The translations under genes and the position numbers were made by a program. Below, piece after piece: positions 1 through 8,661 of a stretch of DNA of 64,000 bases. The DNA lies in assembly GCA_958296075.1 (NCBI GenBank), contig CATQHW010000002.1, positions 930,001 through 994,000 of the forward strand, written 5' to 3'. The first letter of the stretch is position 1. Each line of letters begins with the position of its first letter. The notes under the pieces are model-generated. The model was not told the DNA's origin. It made no database searches and saw only the letters and a program-made list of their open reading frames with translations. The DNA is from an uncultured Spirochaetia bacterium. GTDB lineage: Bacteria; Spirochaetota; Spirochaetia; SZUA-6; Bin103.

Positions 1-71
1 GCGGTGCGACCTTGAGCACGAGCCTGCGGGTCGGTACGGTCCGGTGACGATTCTCTGATCGGAGGTAGCCG

Positions 72-1400
72 GTGTCAACGACGAAGAGCGATCTCGACCT
101 GCAGACCTACTGGATGCCGTTTACCGCTAACCGGCAGTTCAAGGGCGCCCCGCGGCTGGTGAAGTCCGCCGAAGGGGTCTACTACCGGTCCCGAGACGGC
201 CGCCGGCTCATCGACGGGATCTCCGGCATGTGGTGCGTGAACGCCGGCCACGGCCGGACGGAGATCGTGGAGGCGGTGCAGCGGCAGGTCGCGGAGCTCG
301 ACTACGCCCCCTCCTTTCAGGTGGGCCATCCGGCCGCCTTCGAGTTGGCAACGGAGCTGTCGGCGGTCCTGCCCGGCGATCTGGGCCACCCGTTCTTCGT
401 CAATTCCGGTTCGGAGGCGGTCGACACCGCGCTGAAGATCGCGATCGCCTATCACCGCCGGCGCGGAGAGGCGGGCCGCACCCGCCTGATCGGACGCGAG
501 CGCGGCTACCACGGGGTCGGCTTCGGCGGGACGTCCGTGGGCGGCATCGGCCCCAACCGGACGCCGTACGGGCCGCTGCTGCCCGGCGTGGACCACCTGC
601 CGCACACCCACGATCCAGAGCGCAACGCCTTTTCCCGCGGGCAACCGAAGCACGGCGCCGAGCGCGCCAACGTCCTGCTCGACCTGATCGCGCTGCACGG
701 CGCGGAAACGATCGCCGCGGTGATCGTGGAGCCGGTGGCCGGCTCCACCGGCGTGCTGGTGCCGCCGATCGGTTATCTGGAGCGGTTGCGGGAGATCACC
801 GCCGCGCACGGTATTCTGCTGATCTTCGACGAGGTGATCACCGGTTTCGGCCGGCTGGGTTCGCCGTTCGCGGCGACGCACTTCGACCTGCTGCCGGACA
901 TGGTCACGCTGGCGAAGGGGCTGACCAACGGCACCGTGCCGATGGGGGCGGTGGCCGTCCGTGACGAGATATTCGATACGTTCATGGCGGGGCCGGAGGG
1001 CGCGATCGAGCTGACCCACGGCTACACCTGCTCCGGCTGTCCGCTGGCCTGCGCGGCGGCGCGCGCCGCGCTCGAGGTCTACCGGCGGGATGGCCTGCTG
1101 ACGCGCGCGGCCGAGCTGGGCGAACACTGGCAGAGCGCCGCGCACGATCTGCGCGGCCGGCCGCACGTGATCGACATCCGCAACATCGGCTTGACGGCGG
1201 CGATCGAGCTGGCGCCGGTTCCGGGAAAGCCGACCGTGCGCGGCATGACCGCGTTGCGCCGCGCCTTCCGGAAGGGGGCGTTCATCCGCGTTACCGGCGA
1301 CACCATCGCCCTGGCGCCGCCGCTGCCGATCACGCCGGCGCAGATCGACGAGCTGTTCGCCCTGGTCGCCGAGACGATCGAGGAGGTCGCCGACCTGTAG
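72..1400 (+). CDS. class III PLP aminotransferase (omega-amino acid:pyruvate type)
   Basis: A 442-aa fold-type I PLP enzyme of the omega-amino acid/beta-alanine:pyruvate transaminase group. It moves an amino group from an omega-amino acid or amine to a keto acid in the cytoplasm. Seen: the N-terminal YWMPFTANRQFK block, the GSEAVDTALK phosphate-binding region, the cofactor Asp in FDEVITGFGR (D253) and the Schiff-base Lys in TLAKGLTNG (K282). Length is normal for the family. The GTG start follows GGAGG by 6 nt. It converges on the hydrolase downstream, so it is probably the last gene of its unit. The exact substrate cannot be read from sequence. Confidence 0.93.
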   Translation: MSTTKSDLDLQTYWMPFTANRQFKGAPRLVKSAEGVYYRSRDGRRLIDGISGMWCVNAGHGRTEIVEAVQRQVAELDYAPSFQVGHPAAFELATELSAVLPGDLGHPFFVNSGSEAVDTALKIAIAYHRRRGEAGRTRLIGRERGYHGVGFGGTSVGGIGPNRTPYGPLLPGVDHLPHTHDPERNAFSRGQPKHGAERANVLLDLIALHGAETIAAVIVEPVAGSTGVLVPPIGYLERLREITAAHGILLIFDEVITGFGRLGSPFAATHFDLLPDMVTLAKGLTNGTVPMGAVAVRDEIFDTFMAGPEGAIELTHGYTCSGCPLACAAARAALEVYRRDGLLTRAAELGEHWQSAAHDLRGRPHVIDIRNIGLTAAIELAPVPGKPTVRGMTALRRAFRKGAFIRVTGDTIALAPPLPITPAQIDELFALVAETIEEVADL

Positions 1401-1465
1401 CGGGATCGGCTCATGGTGCGGCGATTGCCGGCATCATCAGGCCGAAGCTCGATGAGTTGCCGTCA

Positions 1466-2302
1466 TTAACCGACGCTCCCGTGCTCGCTGCCGCCAAGGT
1501 GCGGCACCTCCGGGAGCGGGTCGTTCACGAACTCGGCGACGACGCGGTTGAACTTGTCCGCCTCCGAGTAGAACGGCGCATGATCGCTGTCCTGGAATAA
1601 CTCCAGGCGAGCGCCGACGATGTGTTGGGCCGCGTAGCGGCAGCCCGGCAAGGCGCCGCTGTGGCGGCCGGCGGCGACCAGCACCGGAACGCGGATCGCC
1701 GGGCAGAGCGGGCGCCAGTCCTGCGCCCGGTAGTCGGCGCCCAGCGTTTTTCCGGCCGGCGCGTAGCCGGATGCGGAGTTCACCAGCCGATCGATCTCCT
1801 CGCCGGACGCCTGCGGGCCGTAGACCGGGCCGAGCATGGTCCGCATCATGCGCCGCCGGTGATCGTCTTCGCTCTCCTCCGGGCGCTGCTCCGAACCCGG
1901 CGGCGGCTGGTGGACGGAGACGTGCACGGTCTCGTCGACCAGCACTACGCCGCGCAGCCGATCCGCGCCGAACAGCTCCAGATAGGAGTAGCAGGTGCGC
2001 GCGCCGATCGACCAACCGACCATCGTCACGTCGTGCAGCCCCAGGGCATGGATGATCTCCCGTACGTCCGCCGCGTAGCGGGCGGTGCGGTGTCCCCAGG
2101 GCGTCCGCTGTGAGCGCCCGCAGCCGCGCGTGTCGGGCGCGATCACGTGGAACCGACGGCTGAGCGCCGGCAGGTTGCGCTCCCACCACACGTTGCTGAG
2201 GCCGCCGCCGTGGATGAGCACCACCGCCTTGCCAACGCCGGCTTCGTCGTAGTGCAGCCGCACGCCGTCGTTGGCGATCACGTGTCCCGATTTACGCTGC
2301 AT
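1466..2302 (-). CDS. alpha/beta-fold hydrolase
   Basis: A 278-aa alpha/beta hydrolase. The family pattern is clear: VVLIHGGG oxyanion-hole region near residue 30, DTRGCGRS near 60, nucleophile elbow GWSIGA near 97, and a late DSDHAPF catalytic-His segment. The nucleophile motif G-W-S-I-G is canonical. Start ATG at 2302 is preceded by GGAGGG with a 4-nt gap; the open frame continues far upstream but only as antisense shadow of the next gene. It is divergent from the Gfo/Idh gene 39 bp away. Substrate is unknown; esterase, lactonase or dehalogenase-like activities are all possible. Confidence 0.88.
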   Translation of the reverse strand: MQRKSGHVIANDGVRLHYDEAGVGKAVVLIHGGGLSNVWWERNLPALSRRFHVIAPDTRGCGRSQRTPWGHRTARYAADVREIIHALGLHDVTMVGWSIGARTCYSYLELFGADRLRGVVLVDETVHVSVHQPPPGSEQRPEESEDDHRRRMMRTMLGPVYGPQASGEEIDRLVNSASGYAPAGKTLGADYRAQDWRPLCPAIRVPVLVAAGRHSGALPGCRYAAQHIVGARLELFQDSDHAPFYSEADKFNRVVAEFVNDPLPEVPHLGGSEHGSVG

Positions 2303-2341
2303 CCAACCCTCCACCAAGCGCCGTGCTAAGCTCTGCGCGAC

Positions 2342-3334
2342 ATGAACATCGGCATCGTCGGCGCAGGCGGCATTGGCACCCGCCACGCACAAGCATACGC
2401 CAAGCACCCGAAGAGCGACGTGGCGGCGGTCTGTGACGTCGACGCGGAGCGCGCTGCCCGCTTGGCCGACGCGCACGGCGCGCGGGCGTTCACCTCCATC
2501 GCCGACATGCTGTCCGGCGGCATCGATCTGGCGGCGTGCAGCGTCTGCACCAAGGGCGAGGAGAACGGCGGCGATCACTACGCCCCCACCATGGAGTTGC
2601 TCGAAGCCGGCATCCCGGTCCTGGGCGAAAAGCCGATCTCCAACCGGATCGACGAAGGGCGCAAGATGGTCGAACTGGCCGCGTCCAAGGGACTGCCCTA
2701 CGGGATCAACCTCAACCACCGCTTCACGCCGGCCGCCGAGCGCGCCAAGGATTGGGTCGAATCGGGCCGGCTGGGGACCCTGCACATGATCGGCATGACC
2801 ATGTGGATCGACAACCCGGTGGAGACCTCGCCGTGGTTCCACATCCGCGCGCTGCACCCGCATTCGATCGACGTCATGCGCTACTTCGCCGGCGACGTCC
2901 GGCGGGTGGCGGCGTTCTTCATGAAGGGGGAAGGCCGCGCTATCTGGTCCAACGCCAAGATCGTCTTCGAGTTCGCCGGCGGCATGATCGGATCGCTCAC
3001 CGGCAGCTACGACGCCGGCGGCGGCTTCGGGCTGGAGACCTGCGACGTGACCGGCTCCAAGGGCCGCTTCCTGCTGGAGGAGGCGTGCCAGCGGCTGACG
3101 TTCCATACGCGGGAGAGCCGGGAGGCGGAGACGTTCCACTTCCTGGGCGGGATGCTGGGCTTCAACGAGACCTTCGACAGCCGGATCGGCCGCTGGGTCG
3201 ATCAACTCGACCAGGGCGTGCCCCCGGAGCGGATCGACGCGTCCGGCATGGACGCACTGCAGGCGCAACTCGTCATCGAAGCGTGCGTCCGCTCCTTCGA
3301 GCGTTCCGAGGTAGTCGAGGTGGCGTCGCTCTGA
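2342..3334 (+). CDS. Gfo/Idh/MocA family NAD(P)-dependent oxidoreductase
   Basis: A 330-aa sugar or cyclitol dehydrogenase. The N-terminal Rossmann motif is GAGGIGTRHA (residues 7-16); the EKPISN loop (about residue 98) carries the family's conserved EKP Lys; the second alpha/beta domain includes HPHSIDVMRYF, the usual conserved His/Asp helix. Length is normal. It is divergently arranged with the hydrolase. No Shine-Dalgarno sequence is evident; a weak TAAGCT hexamer lies 9 nt before the ATG. Substrate is not predictable. Confidence 0.92.
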   Translation: MNIGIVGAGGIGTRHAQAYAKHPKSDVAAVCDVDAERAARLADAHGARAFTSIADMLSGGIDLAACSVCTKGEENGGDHYAPTMELLEAGIPVLGEKPISNRIDEGRKMVELAASKGLPYGINLNHRFTPAAERAKDWVESGRLGTLHMIGMTMWIDNPVETSPWFHIRALHPHSIDVMRYFAGDVRRVAAFFMKGEGRAIWSNAKIVFEFAGGMIGSLTGSYDAGGGFGLETCDVTGSKGRFLLEEACQRLTFHTRESREAETFHFLGGMLGFNETFDSRIGRWVDQLDQGVPPERIDASGMDALQAQLVIEACVRSFERSEVVEVASL

Positions 3335-3409
3335 TTGGCCGCTCTGCCACCCTCATTGCGCGCGCGTTGACGTTGCCGCCGGCGCGGCCGGCGCGGTAGA
3401 GTCCGGCGT

Positions 3410-5230
3410 GTGCACGACTCGGCGCCGGCCGACCCTCCCGCCTATCCGCGCATTCCCTACGGCGAAGCCGACATCCGGCGCATCCGCTGGAACGGGTGGC
3501 TGTACGTCGACAAGACGCGCTTCGTGCGCCGGCTGGAGCAGGAGCGCTACGCCTTCCTGATCCGCCCGCGACGCTTCGGCAAGTCGCTGTGGGTGTCGCT
3601 GCTGGAGAACTACTACGACCGCTTCTGGGCCGATGGGTTCGACGCCACGTTCGCCGGCACCGACATCGGCCGCAATCCGACCGAGGAACGCAGCCGCTAC
3701 GTCACCCTGCGCTTCAACTTCTCGATGGTCAACGACAAGCTTGAGACGCTGGAGCGCTCGTTCGAAGGCTACTGCCACATCGAGCTCCGGGGGACGCTGC
3801 GGCGTCATCCCGACCTGTTTCCCGAAGAGGCGTTGCGCGACATCCTCGCGCCGCCCACCATCGACGAGAAGCTCTCCGAGCTGTTCCGGTACGCGGGCGA
3901 CCACGACATCCCGCTGTACGCGCTGATCGACGAGTACGACAACTTCGCCAACACCGTGCTGGCGTACCACGGCGCGGAGGCGTACCATTCCTTCACCCAC
4001 GGCGGCGGCTTCTACCGCAACTTCTTCGCCGCCCTCAAGGGCGGCGCGGACCGCACCGGCGGCGGGCTGGAGCGGCTGTTCATCACCGGCGTGTCACCGG
4101 TCACCATGGACGACGTCACCAGCGGCTTCAACATCGGCAAGAACATCAGCCTGCAGCCGGACTTCAACGAGATGGTCGGCTTCACCGAGGAGGAGGTGCG
4201 GCGCCTGGTCGAGATGTACCGAGACCTGGGCGTATTCAACCAGGACGCCGGCACCGCGCTGGACATCATGGGCGAGTGGTACAACGGCTACCGCTTCGCG
4301 GAGGAGGCCGACACCGATCTCTATAACTCCGACATGGTGCTCTACTACCTGGACCACTCCATTCCGAATCGGCGGGTGCCCAACTACCTGATCGACACCA
4401 ACGTGCGCATCGACTACGGCAAGCTGCGCCACCTGCTGGTGGTCGGCCGGCGGTTGAACGGCAACTTCGATCTGCTGCGAAACGTCATCGGCGAGGAGCA
4501 GGTCGCCACCCGCATCCATCCCGGCTTTCCCCTGGAGCGGCTCGCCGAGCCGGAGAATTTTCTCTCCCTGCTGCACTTCTTCGGGCTGCTGAGCATCCGC
4601 GACGTAGCGCAGGGCACGCCGCGGCTGGCGATCCCGAACCAGACCGTGAAGCGGCTGATGTACGGCTTTCTGCGCGACGGCTACCGCGACGTCGAGGTGT
4701 TCTCGGTCAACCTGTTCCGGTTCGAGCAATTGATGATGCGTATGGCCAACGAGGGCGAGTGGCGGCCGGTGTTCGACTACCTGAGCGAGGCGATTGCGCG
4801 GCAGACGGGGATCCGGGACTACCTCGCGGGGGAGAAGGTGATCCAGGGTTTTCTGGCGGCCTATCTGAGCGTGAGCGACTACTACGTGTTCCGGTCGGAG
4901 GCGGAGTTGGGCAAGGGGCATGCGGACATCGCGCTGGAGCCGCTGGTCGCCGGCTTTCCGCACCTGCGCCGCGGCTACCTGATCGAGCTCAAGTACCGCA
5001 AGCGTTCCGTGGCGATGGATCAGGCTGCGGTCGCCGCGGCGGCCGGGGAAGCGCGGGCGCAGTTGACGCGCTATCTGTCGGACGAGCGCTTGGCCCGGCA
5101 GTTTCCCGGGGTGGGCTTCACCGGCCTGATCGTGATCTTCCACGGCTGGGAGATGGTCTTCTGCGACGCGGTGTCGGGCCGGGAAGACGGCGGCGCGGCT
5201 AGCCGGCGCGGAGCCGACGAGGTCAGTTGA
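3410..5230 (+). CDS. AAA-ATPase-like protein with C-terminal PD-(D/E)XK nuclease domain (DUF1703)
   Basis: A 606-aa protein of the AAA-ATPase-like/DUF1703 family, common in Spirochaetota and Bacteroidota and thought to be linked to mobile or defence functions. Seen: the N-terminal IPYG...YVDKT signature, a variant P-loop RPRRFGKSL (about residue 49), an ALIDEYDNF Walker-B-like segment (about 170), and a C-terminal nuclease-like core with D in GHADIAL and the ELKYRK pair (about residue 525). GTG start; no clear Shine-Dalgarno. Its end overlaps the end of the convergent RNA ligase by 8 bp. The biological role of the family is unproven. Confidence 0.88.
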   Translation: MHDSAPADPPAYPRIPYGEADIRRIRWNGWLYVDKTRFVRRLEQERYAFLIRPRRFGKSLWVSLLENYYDRFWADGFDATFAGTDIGRNPTEERSRYVTLRFNFSMVNDKLETLERSFEGYCHIELRGTLRRHPDLFPEEALRDILAPPTIDEKLSELFRYAGDHDIPLYALIDEYDNFANTVLAYHGAEAYHSFTHGGGFYRNFFAALKGGADRTGGGLERLFITGVSPVTMDDVTSGFNIGKNISLQPDFNEMVGFTEEEVRRLVEMYRDLGVFNQDAGTALDIMGEWYNGYRFAEEADTDLYNSDMVLYYLDHSIPNRRVPNYLIDTNVRIDYGKLRHLLVVGRRLNGNFDLLRNVIGEEQVATRIHPGFPLERLAEPENFLSLLHFFGLLSIRDVAQGTPRLAIPNQTVKRLMYGFLRDGYRDVEVFSVNLFRFEQLMMRMANEGEWRPVFDYLSEAIARQTGIRDYLAGEKVIQGFLAAYLSVSDYYVFRSEAELGKGHADIALEPLVAGFPHLRRGYLIELKYRKRSVAMDQAAVAAAAGEARAQLTRYLSDERLARQFPGVGFTGLIVIFHGWEMVFCDAVSGREDGGAASRRGADEVS

Positions 5231-6275
5231 ACTCCGTTCCGCCCTTGCGCGTCAGGTACTTGCCGGAGACGCTCTTCAGGATCACCCGCCCGCACGAATG
5301 TGACACGCGCTCGACGGCCGGCTTCACGACCACGCCTTCGCGTACGTGGTCGCCGCCGAGCGTGGTCGCGCCGTCGGTGAGCTCCTGCAGCTTCGCCAGG
5401 CTGAACGGCCCGCGATAGATCTCCGGCACCAGCGGGAACAGATCGCTCAGCGACTCCGCCAGTTCCTCCGGGTTGAGGTAGCGGCCGGTTCCCGGTTCGC
5501 CCAGGTAGGCGTCGAACACCCGGAACGACGGATTGGGCTCTCCGTAGTGCAGGTCCTGCACGCCGCGGCCGTACACCTCGCCCAGGACGTAGAACGGCCG
5601 GCCGTCGCCGGCGAGGCGGACGCGCGCCGACTCGAACGCCTCCTGATGCGCGCCCCACGTGCGCACGTACAGGTTGGTCTTGTTCGCGTCGTCGAGCAGC
5701 AGCACCAAGCCCTTGTCCGACATACCCTTGGAGGTGACGATCGGGCCGTGGTCGGCGTGCTGGCCCAGGCAGCACCACGTGCCGTGCAGCTTCTCCGTGA
5801 TCATCACCGGTTCCCCGTCACGGAACTCCTCCGGGTACTTCTTGAAGTCCTCGATGTCATAGCGGAGGGTGGCGCCGTGCGCGGACCGGACCTCACCCTG
5901 CATGGTGATCGGGATCGGCGGTTCGTACTTGACCAGCTCCAGCAGCTCGGTGACATCGTCCCCTTCGGCGACCTGCCGCCCGCGGATCATCCCGTCGCGG
6001 ACCGGATACACCAAGCCCTGTGAAAGCGATCCGCGAAGCTGCACCGCCTTGACGCGGTTCTGCTTGCTGCCGGCCAGCTTGCCTTCCAGCCCCAGCTCCG
6101 CGATCAGCCATGCCGGACAGACTGCCCCTTCCGGGATATACGCTGCCATGTCGCCGTCGACATAGCTGCCTTTGCCGACGACGCAGCGGAAGCCGCCGAT
6201 CGCCGCCAGCTCCAGGCGGTCGGCGTTGGGGTGTGGCTCAATGTGCAGCGCGTAGACCCTTGATTCAAATGCCAT
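5223..6275 (-). CDS. RNA ligase (ATP), DraRnl-like family
   Basis: A 350-aa protein resembling Deinococcus-type RNA ligases (TIGR02306-like): an N-terminal OB-like domain (about residues 1-110, EPHPNADRLELAAIGG) and a nucleotidyltransferase domain. The adenylated Lys lies in motif I, ITEKLHGTW (K162), followed by VLGEVYG (motif III/IIIa region), EGVVVKP (motif IV) and LKSVSGKYL (motif V). Family members seal 3'-OH/5'-phosphate breaks in RNA. The ATG at 6275 starts at the conserved domain; an alternative ATG at 6293 adds six residues, and neither has a good ribosome site. Divergent from the next gene. Confidence 0.88.
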   Translation of the reverse strand: MAFESRVYALHIEPHPNADRLELAAIGGFRCVVGKGSYVDGDMAAYIPEGAVCPAWLIAELGLEGKLAGSKQNRVKAVQLRGSLSQGLVYPVRDGMIRGRQVAEGDDVTELLELVKYEPPIPITMQGEVRSAHGATLRYDIEDFKKYPEEFRDGEPVMITEKLHGTWCCLGQHADHGPIVTSKGMSDKGLVLLLDDANKTNLYVRTWGAHQEAFESARVRLAGDGRPFYVLGEVYGRGVQDLHYGEPNPSFRVFDAYLGEPGTGRYLNPEELAESLSDLFPLVPEIYRGPFSLAKLQELTDGATTLGGDHVREGVVVKPAVERVSHSCGRVILKSVSGKYLTRKGGTEFN

Positions 6276-6421
6276 GGTGTAACGCACGAACATACGGCGG
6301 AGGGGAGCGGCGGTCAAGCGCACGCAAGCGAACCGGCAAGAAGCGGGCAAGGCGGCGCGTTCGCCGCACCGCGTTCGGGCCGGCCCGCGCCCCCGATGGC
6401 GCCGCGGCGGTCCGAAGTGAC

Positions 6422-7240
6422 ATGATGCGGCTACCTATGATCAAACTCGCAGCGAACAGCGTTCTCTTCGGTCGGTCCGGATTCGCGACCGCCGCCCGCC
6501 TGTTGTCCGCGTCCGGTTACGACGGTGTCGAGGTAGCGGCCCTGGCCGGCATGTGCGAGCACCTGGAACTATCGAGCTGGCGCCGGCAGGCGGCCGAGTT
6601 GCGCGCGATCCTGGACGACCACGGCCTGCAGGCGCTGGCCATGGAGGAGTCGGCCCTGAACGAGGAACGCCTGCGCCTCGCCTTCGAGGCCGCAGCCGAG
6701 ATCGGCATCCCGGTGGTGTGCATCGGTTCCGGCGGCACCTCCGGCGATGCCGATTCGCTCAAGGCCGCCCTGGAGCGGATCGCGGCGTTGGCCGACCAGG
6801 CGCACGCGCACGGGGTCACCCTCTGCCTGAAGGCGCACGTGGGCAGCGCCGTGCACGACACGCCGACCACGTTGGCCGCCATGCAGGCGATCGACTCGCC
6901 GGGATTCGGCGTCAACATGGACCCCAGCCACATTCACCGCGCGGGCGAGGACGTGGTGGAGGCGCTCCGCGCGGTGATCGACCGCGTGCGGCACGTGCAC
7001 GTCCGCGACTGCCCGTCGCGCGACCCGTCGCCCGGACTTCCCGCGCAACAGGCGTGCGGCCGCGGTCAGATCGACTTGGCCGGCTACTGCCGCGTGCTGG
7101 TGGAGGCGGGCTATGACGGCGCGCTGAGCCTGGAGGTGATCGGCGCGCAGACGTGGGACGATCCGGCGTTGAGCGCCGCCATCGCCGCCGAGAGCGCGGG
7201 CTACCTCAACGCCTGCCTCAAGGCACTGGGAGCGCGCTGA
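6422..7240 (+). CDS. sugar phosphate isomerase/epimerase family protein (AP endonuclease-like TIM barrel)
   Basis: A 272-aa xylose-isomerase-like TIM barrel. Seen: GYDGVEVAAL near the first strand-helix, VNMDPSHIHRAGEDV (metal-binding Asp/His), VRHVHVRDCPSRDPS and SLEVIGAQ, which match the metal-site strands of the family. ATG at 6422, 6425 or 6437 are possible starts. It ends in an ATGA overlap with the sulfatase-like gene, so four genes (6422-10827) form one likely operon: isomerase, sulfatase-like enzyme, dehydrogenase, dipeptidase. This looks like a catabolic unit for a modified sugar; the substrate is not known. Confidence 0.88.
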   Translation: MMRLPMIKLAANSVLFGRSGFATAARLLSASGYDGVEVAALAGMCEHLELSSWRRQAAELRAILDDHGLQALAMEESALNEERLRLAFEAAAEIGIPVVCIGSGGTSGDADSLKAALERIAALADQAHAHGVTLCLKAHVGSAVHDTPTTLAAMQAIDSPGFGVNMDPSHIHRAGEDVVEALRAVIDRVRHVHVRDCPSRDPSPGLPAQQACGRGQIDLAGYCRVLVEAGYDGALSLEVIGAQTWDDPALSAAIAAESAGYLNACLKALGAR

Positions 7241-8661
7241 TGGCGACCCGAACGAAGAAGCGACCGAATCTGCTGCTGATCGCGATCGACAGCCTGCGCC
7301 GCGATCACATGAGCCTGTACGGCTACCATCGCCTGACCACGCCGCACATCGCCCGCTTCGCCGAGCAGGGGACGATGTTCCGGCACCCGTTCAGTCCGAG
7401 CGTGCCGACGACGCCGGCCTACGCGTCGATGCTCACCGGGCGCGACTGCTTCGGCACCGGCGTGGTGGGCCTGCGCCACAAGGGCGACGTGGCCGCGCCG
7501 ACGCTGCCCGAGATGCTGGAGCAGGCCGGCTACTCGACCTGCTGCGTGGGGTTTCCCGGCAATCCGGCGGCGCGCGGCTTCCGGACCTGTCTGGAATACG
7601 AAGGCTGGGGGGAGGCGCCCGGCGCCATGCCCAAGGCGCACGCCCTGAACGAGGTGACCGTCCCGTATCTGCGCGCGGCCGCCGCGAGCGGCGATCCATT
7701 CTTCCTGTTCCTGCGGCACATGGACCCGCACAGCCCGTACCTGCCGCCGGCGCCGTTCGACCGTCTCTTCTACGAAGGCGACGAGCTCGACCCGGCCAAC
7801 CGCTCGCTCGACGGACTGTACGCGTTCGCGCCGTTCGCGGACTACTTCAGGTCCTGGTTTCCCGGCAAGGTCACCGACGCCCGGTTCGTCGACAGCCTGT
7901 ACGACGGGGCGGTCGCCTACATGGACGCCGCGATCGGCCGGCTGTTCACGGCGCTCGACGAGCTGGGTCTGGCCGAGAACACGGTGGTGGTGATCACCGC
8001 CGATCACGGCGAGACCCTGAACGAGCACGACTGCTGGTACGACCACCACGGCCTGTACGACTCGAATCTGGTGGTGCCGCTGATCATCCGCGCGCCCGGA
8101 AAGCTGCCGGCCGGGCTCCAGGTCGATCCCTGGGTGCAGACCAAGGACCTGACGCCCACGATGCTGGAGCTGCTGGGCGTCGACGCGGGGCTGGAGTTCG
8201 ACGGCCGCAGCCTGCTGCCGCTGGCGCGCGGCGAGCCGTTCGTTCCAGAGAGCGAGCTCTACCTGACGGAGGCGACCTGGATGCGCAAGCACGGCTGGCG
8301 CACGCCGGAGTGGAAGCTCATTCACGCCCTGGAGCCCGACTTCCACTTCAAGCCGGAGGTGGAGTTGTACCATCTGGTGCGCGACCCGGAGGAGCTGGAC
8401 AACGTGGCCGATCGGGAACCGGGCGTCGTCGCCCTGCTGGAGGAGCGGATGGCGGCCCACGTCGAGCGACGCGAGGCGCAGGCCGGCCGTCGCAACCCGA
8501 TGTTCACGCAGCTCGGCTGGCACGGCACCGGCGATGCGCCGTTCGCGTCCGCGCAGGAGGCATACCGGAAGCTCCACATCGGCAGCCGCAGGCAGGCGCA
8601 GCGCCTGCAGGCGCACTTGGCGGACCGGAAACGGGAAGAGAACCCTGAGGCCTCGCCATGA
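7240..8661 (+). CDS. sulfatase-family (alkaline phosphatase superfamily) hydrolase lacking the formylglycine motif
   Basis: A 473-aa sulfatase-fold enzyme. Metal ligands are recognisable: AIDSLRRDHMS at the N-terminus and VITADHGETLNEH near residue 250. In formylglycine sulfatases the nucleophile motif is C/S-x-P-x-R before an LTG turn; here the aligned stretch is VPTTPAYASMLTG, with Thr in place of Cys/Ser and Tyr in place of Arg. This predicts a Thr nucleophile, as in phosphodiesterase or phosphonohydrolase members, rather than a sulfatase needing maturation. No signal peptide, so it should be cytoplasmic. ATGA overlaps join it to both neighbours. Confidence 0.87.
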   Translation: MATRTKKRPNLLLIAIDSLRRDHMSLYGYHRLTTPHIARFAEQGTMFRHPFSPSVPTTPAYASMLTGRDCFGTGVVGLRHKGDVAAPTLPEMLEQAGYSTCCVGFPGNPAARGFRTCLEYEGWGEAPGAMPKAHALNEVTVPYLRAAAASGDPFFLFLRHMDPHSPYLPPAPFDRLFYEGDELDPANRSLDGLYAFAPFADYFRSWFPGKVTDARFVDSLYDGAVAYMDAAIGRLFTALDELGLAENTVVVITADHGETLNEHDCWYDHHGLYDSNLVVPLIIRAPGKLPAGLQVDPWVQTKDLTPTMLELLGVDAGLEFDGRSLLPLARGEPFVPESELYLTEATWMRKHGWRTPEWKLIHALEPDFHFKPEVELYHLVRDPEELDNVADREPGVVALLEERMAAHVERREAQAGRRNPMFTQLGWHGTGDAPFASAQEAYRKLHIGSRRQAQRLQAHLADRKREENPEASP

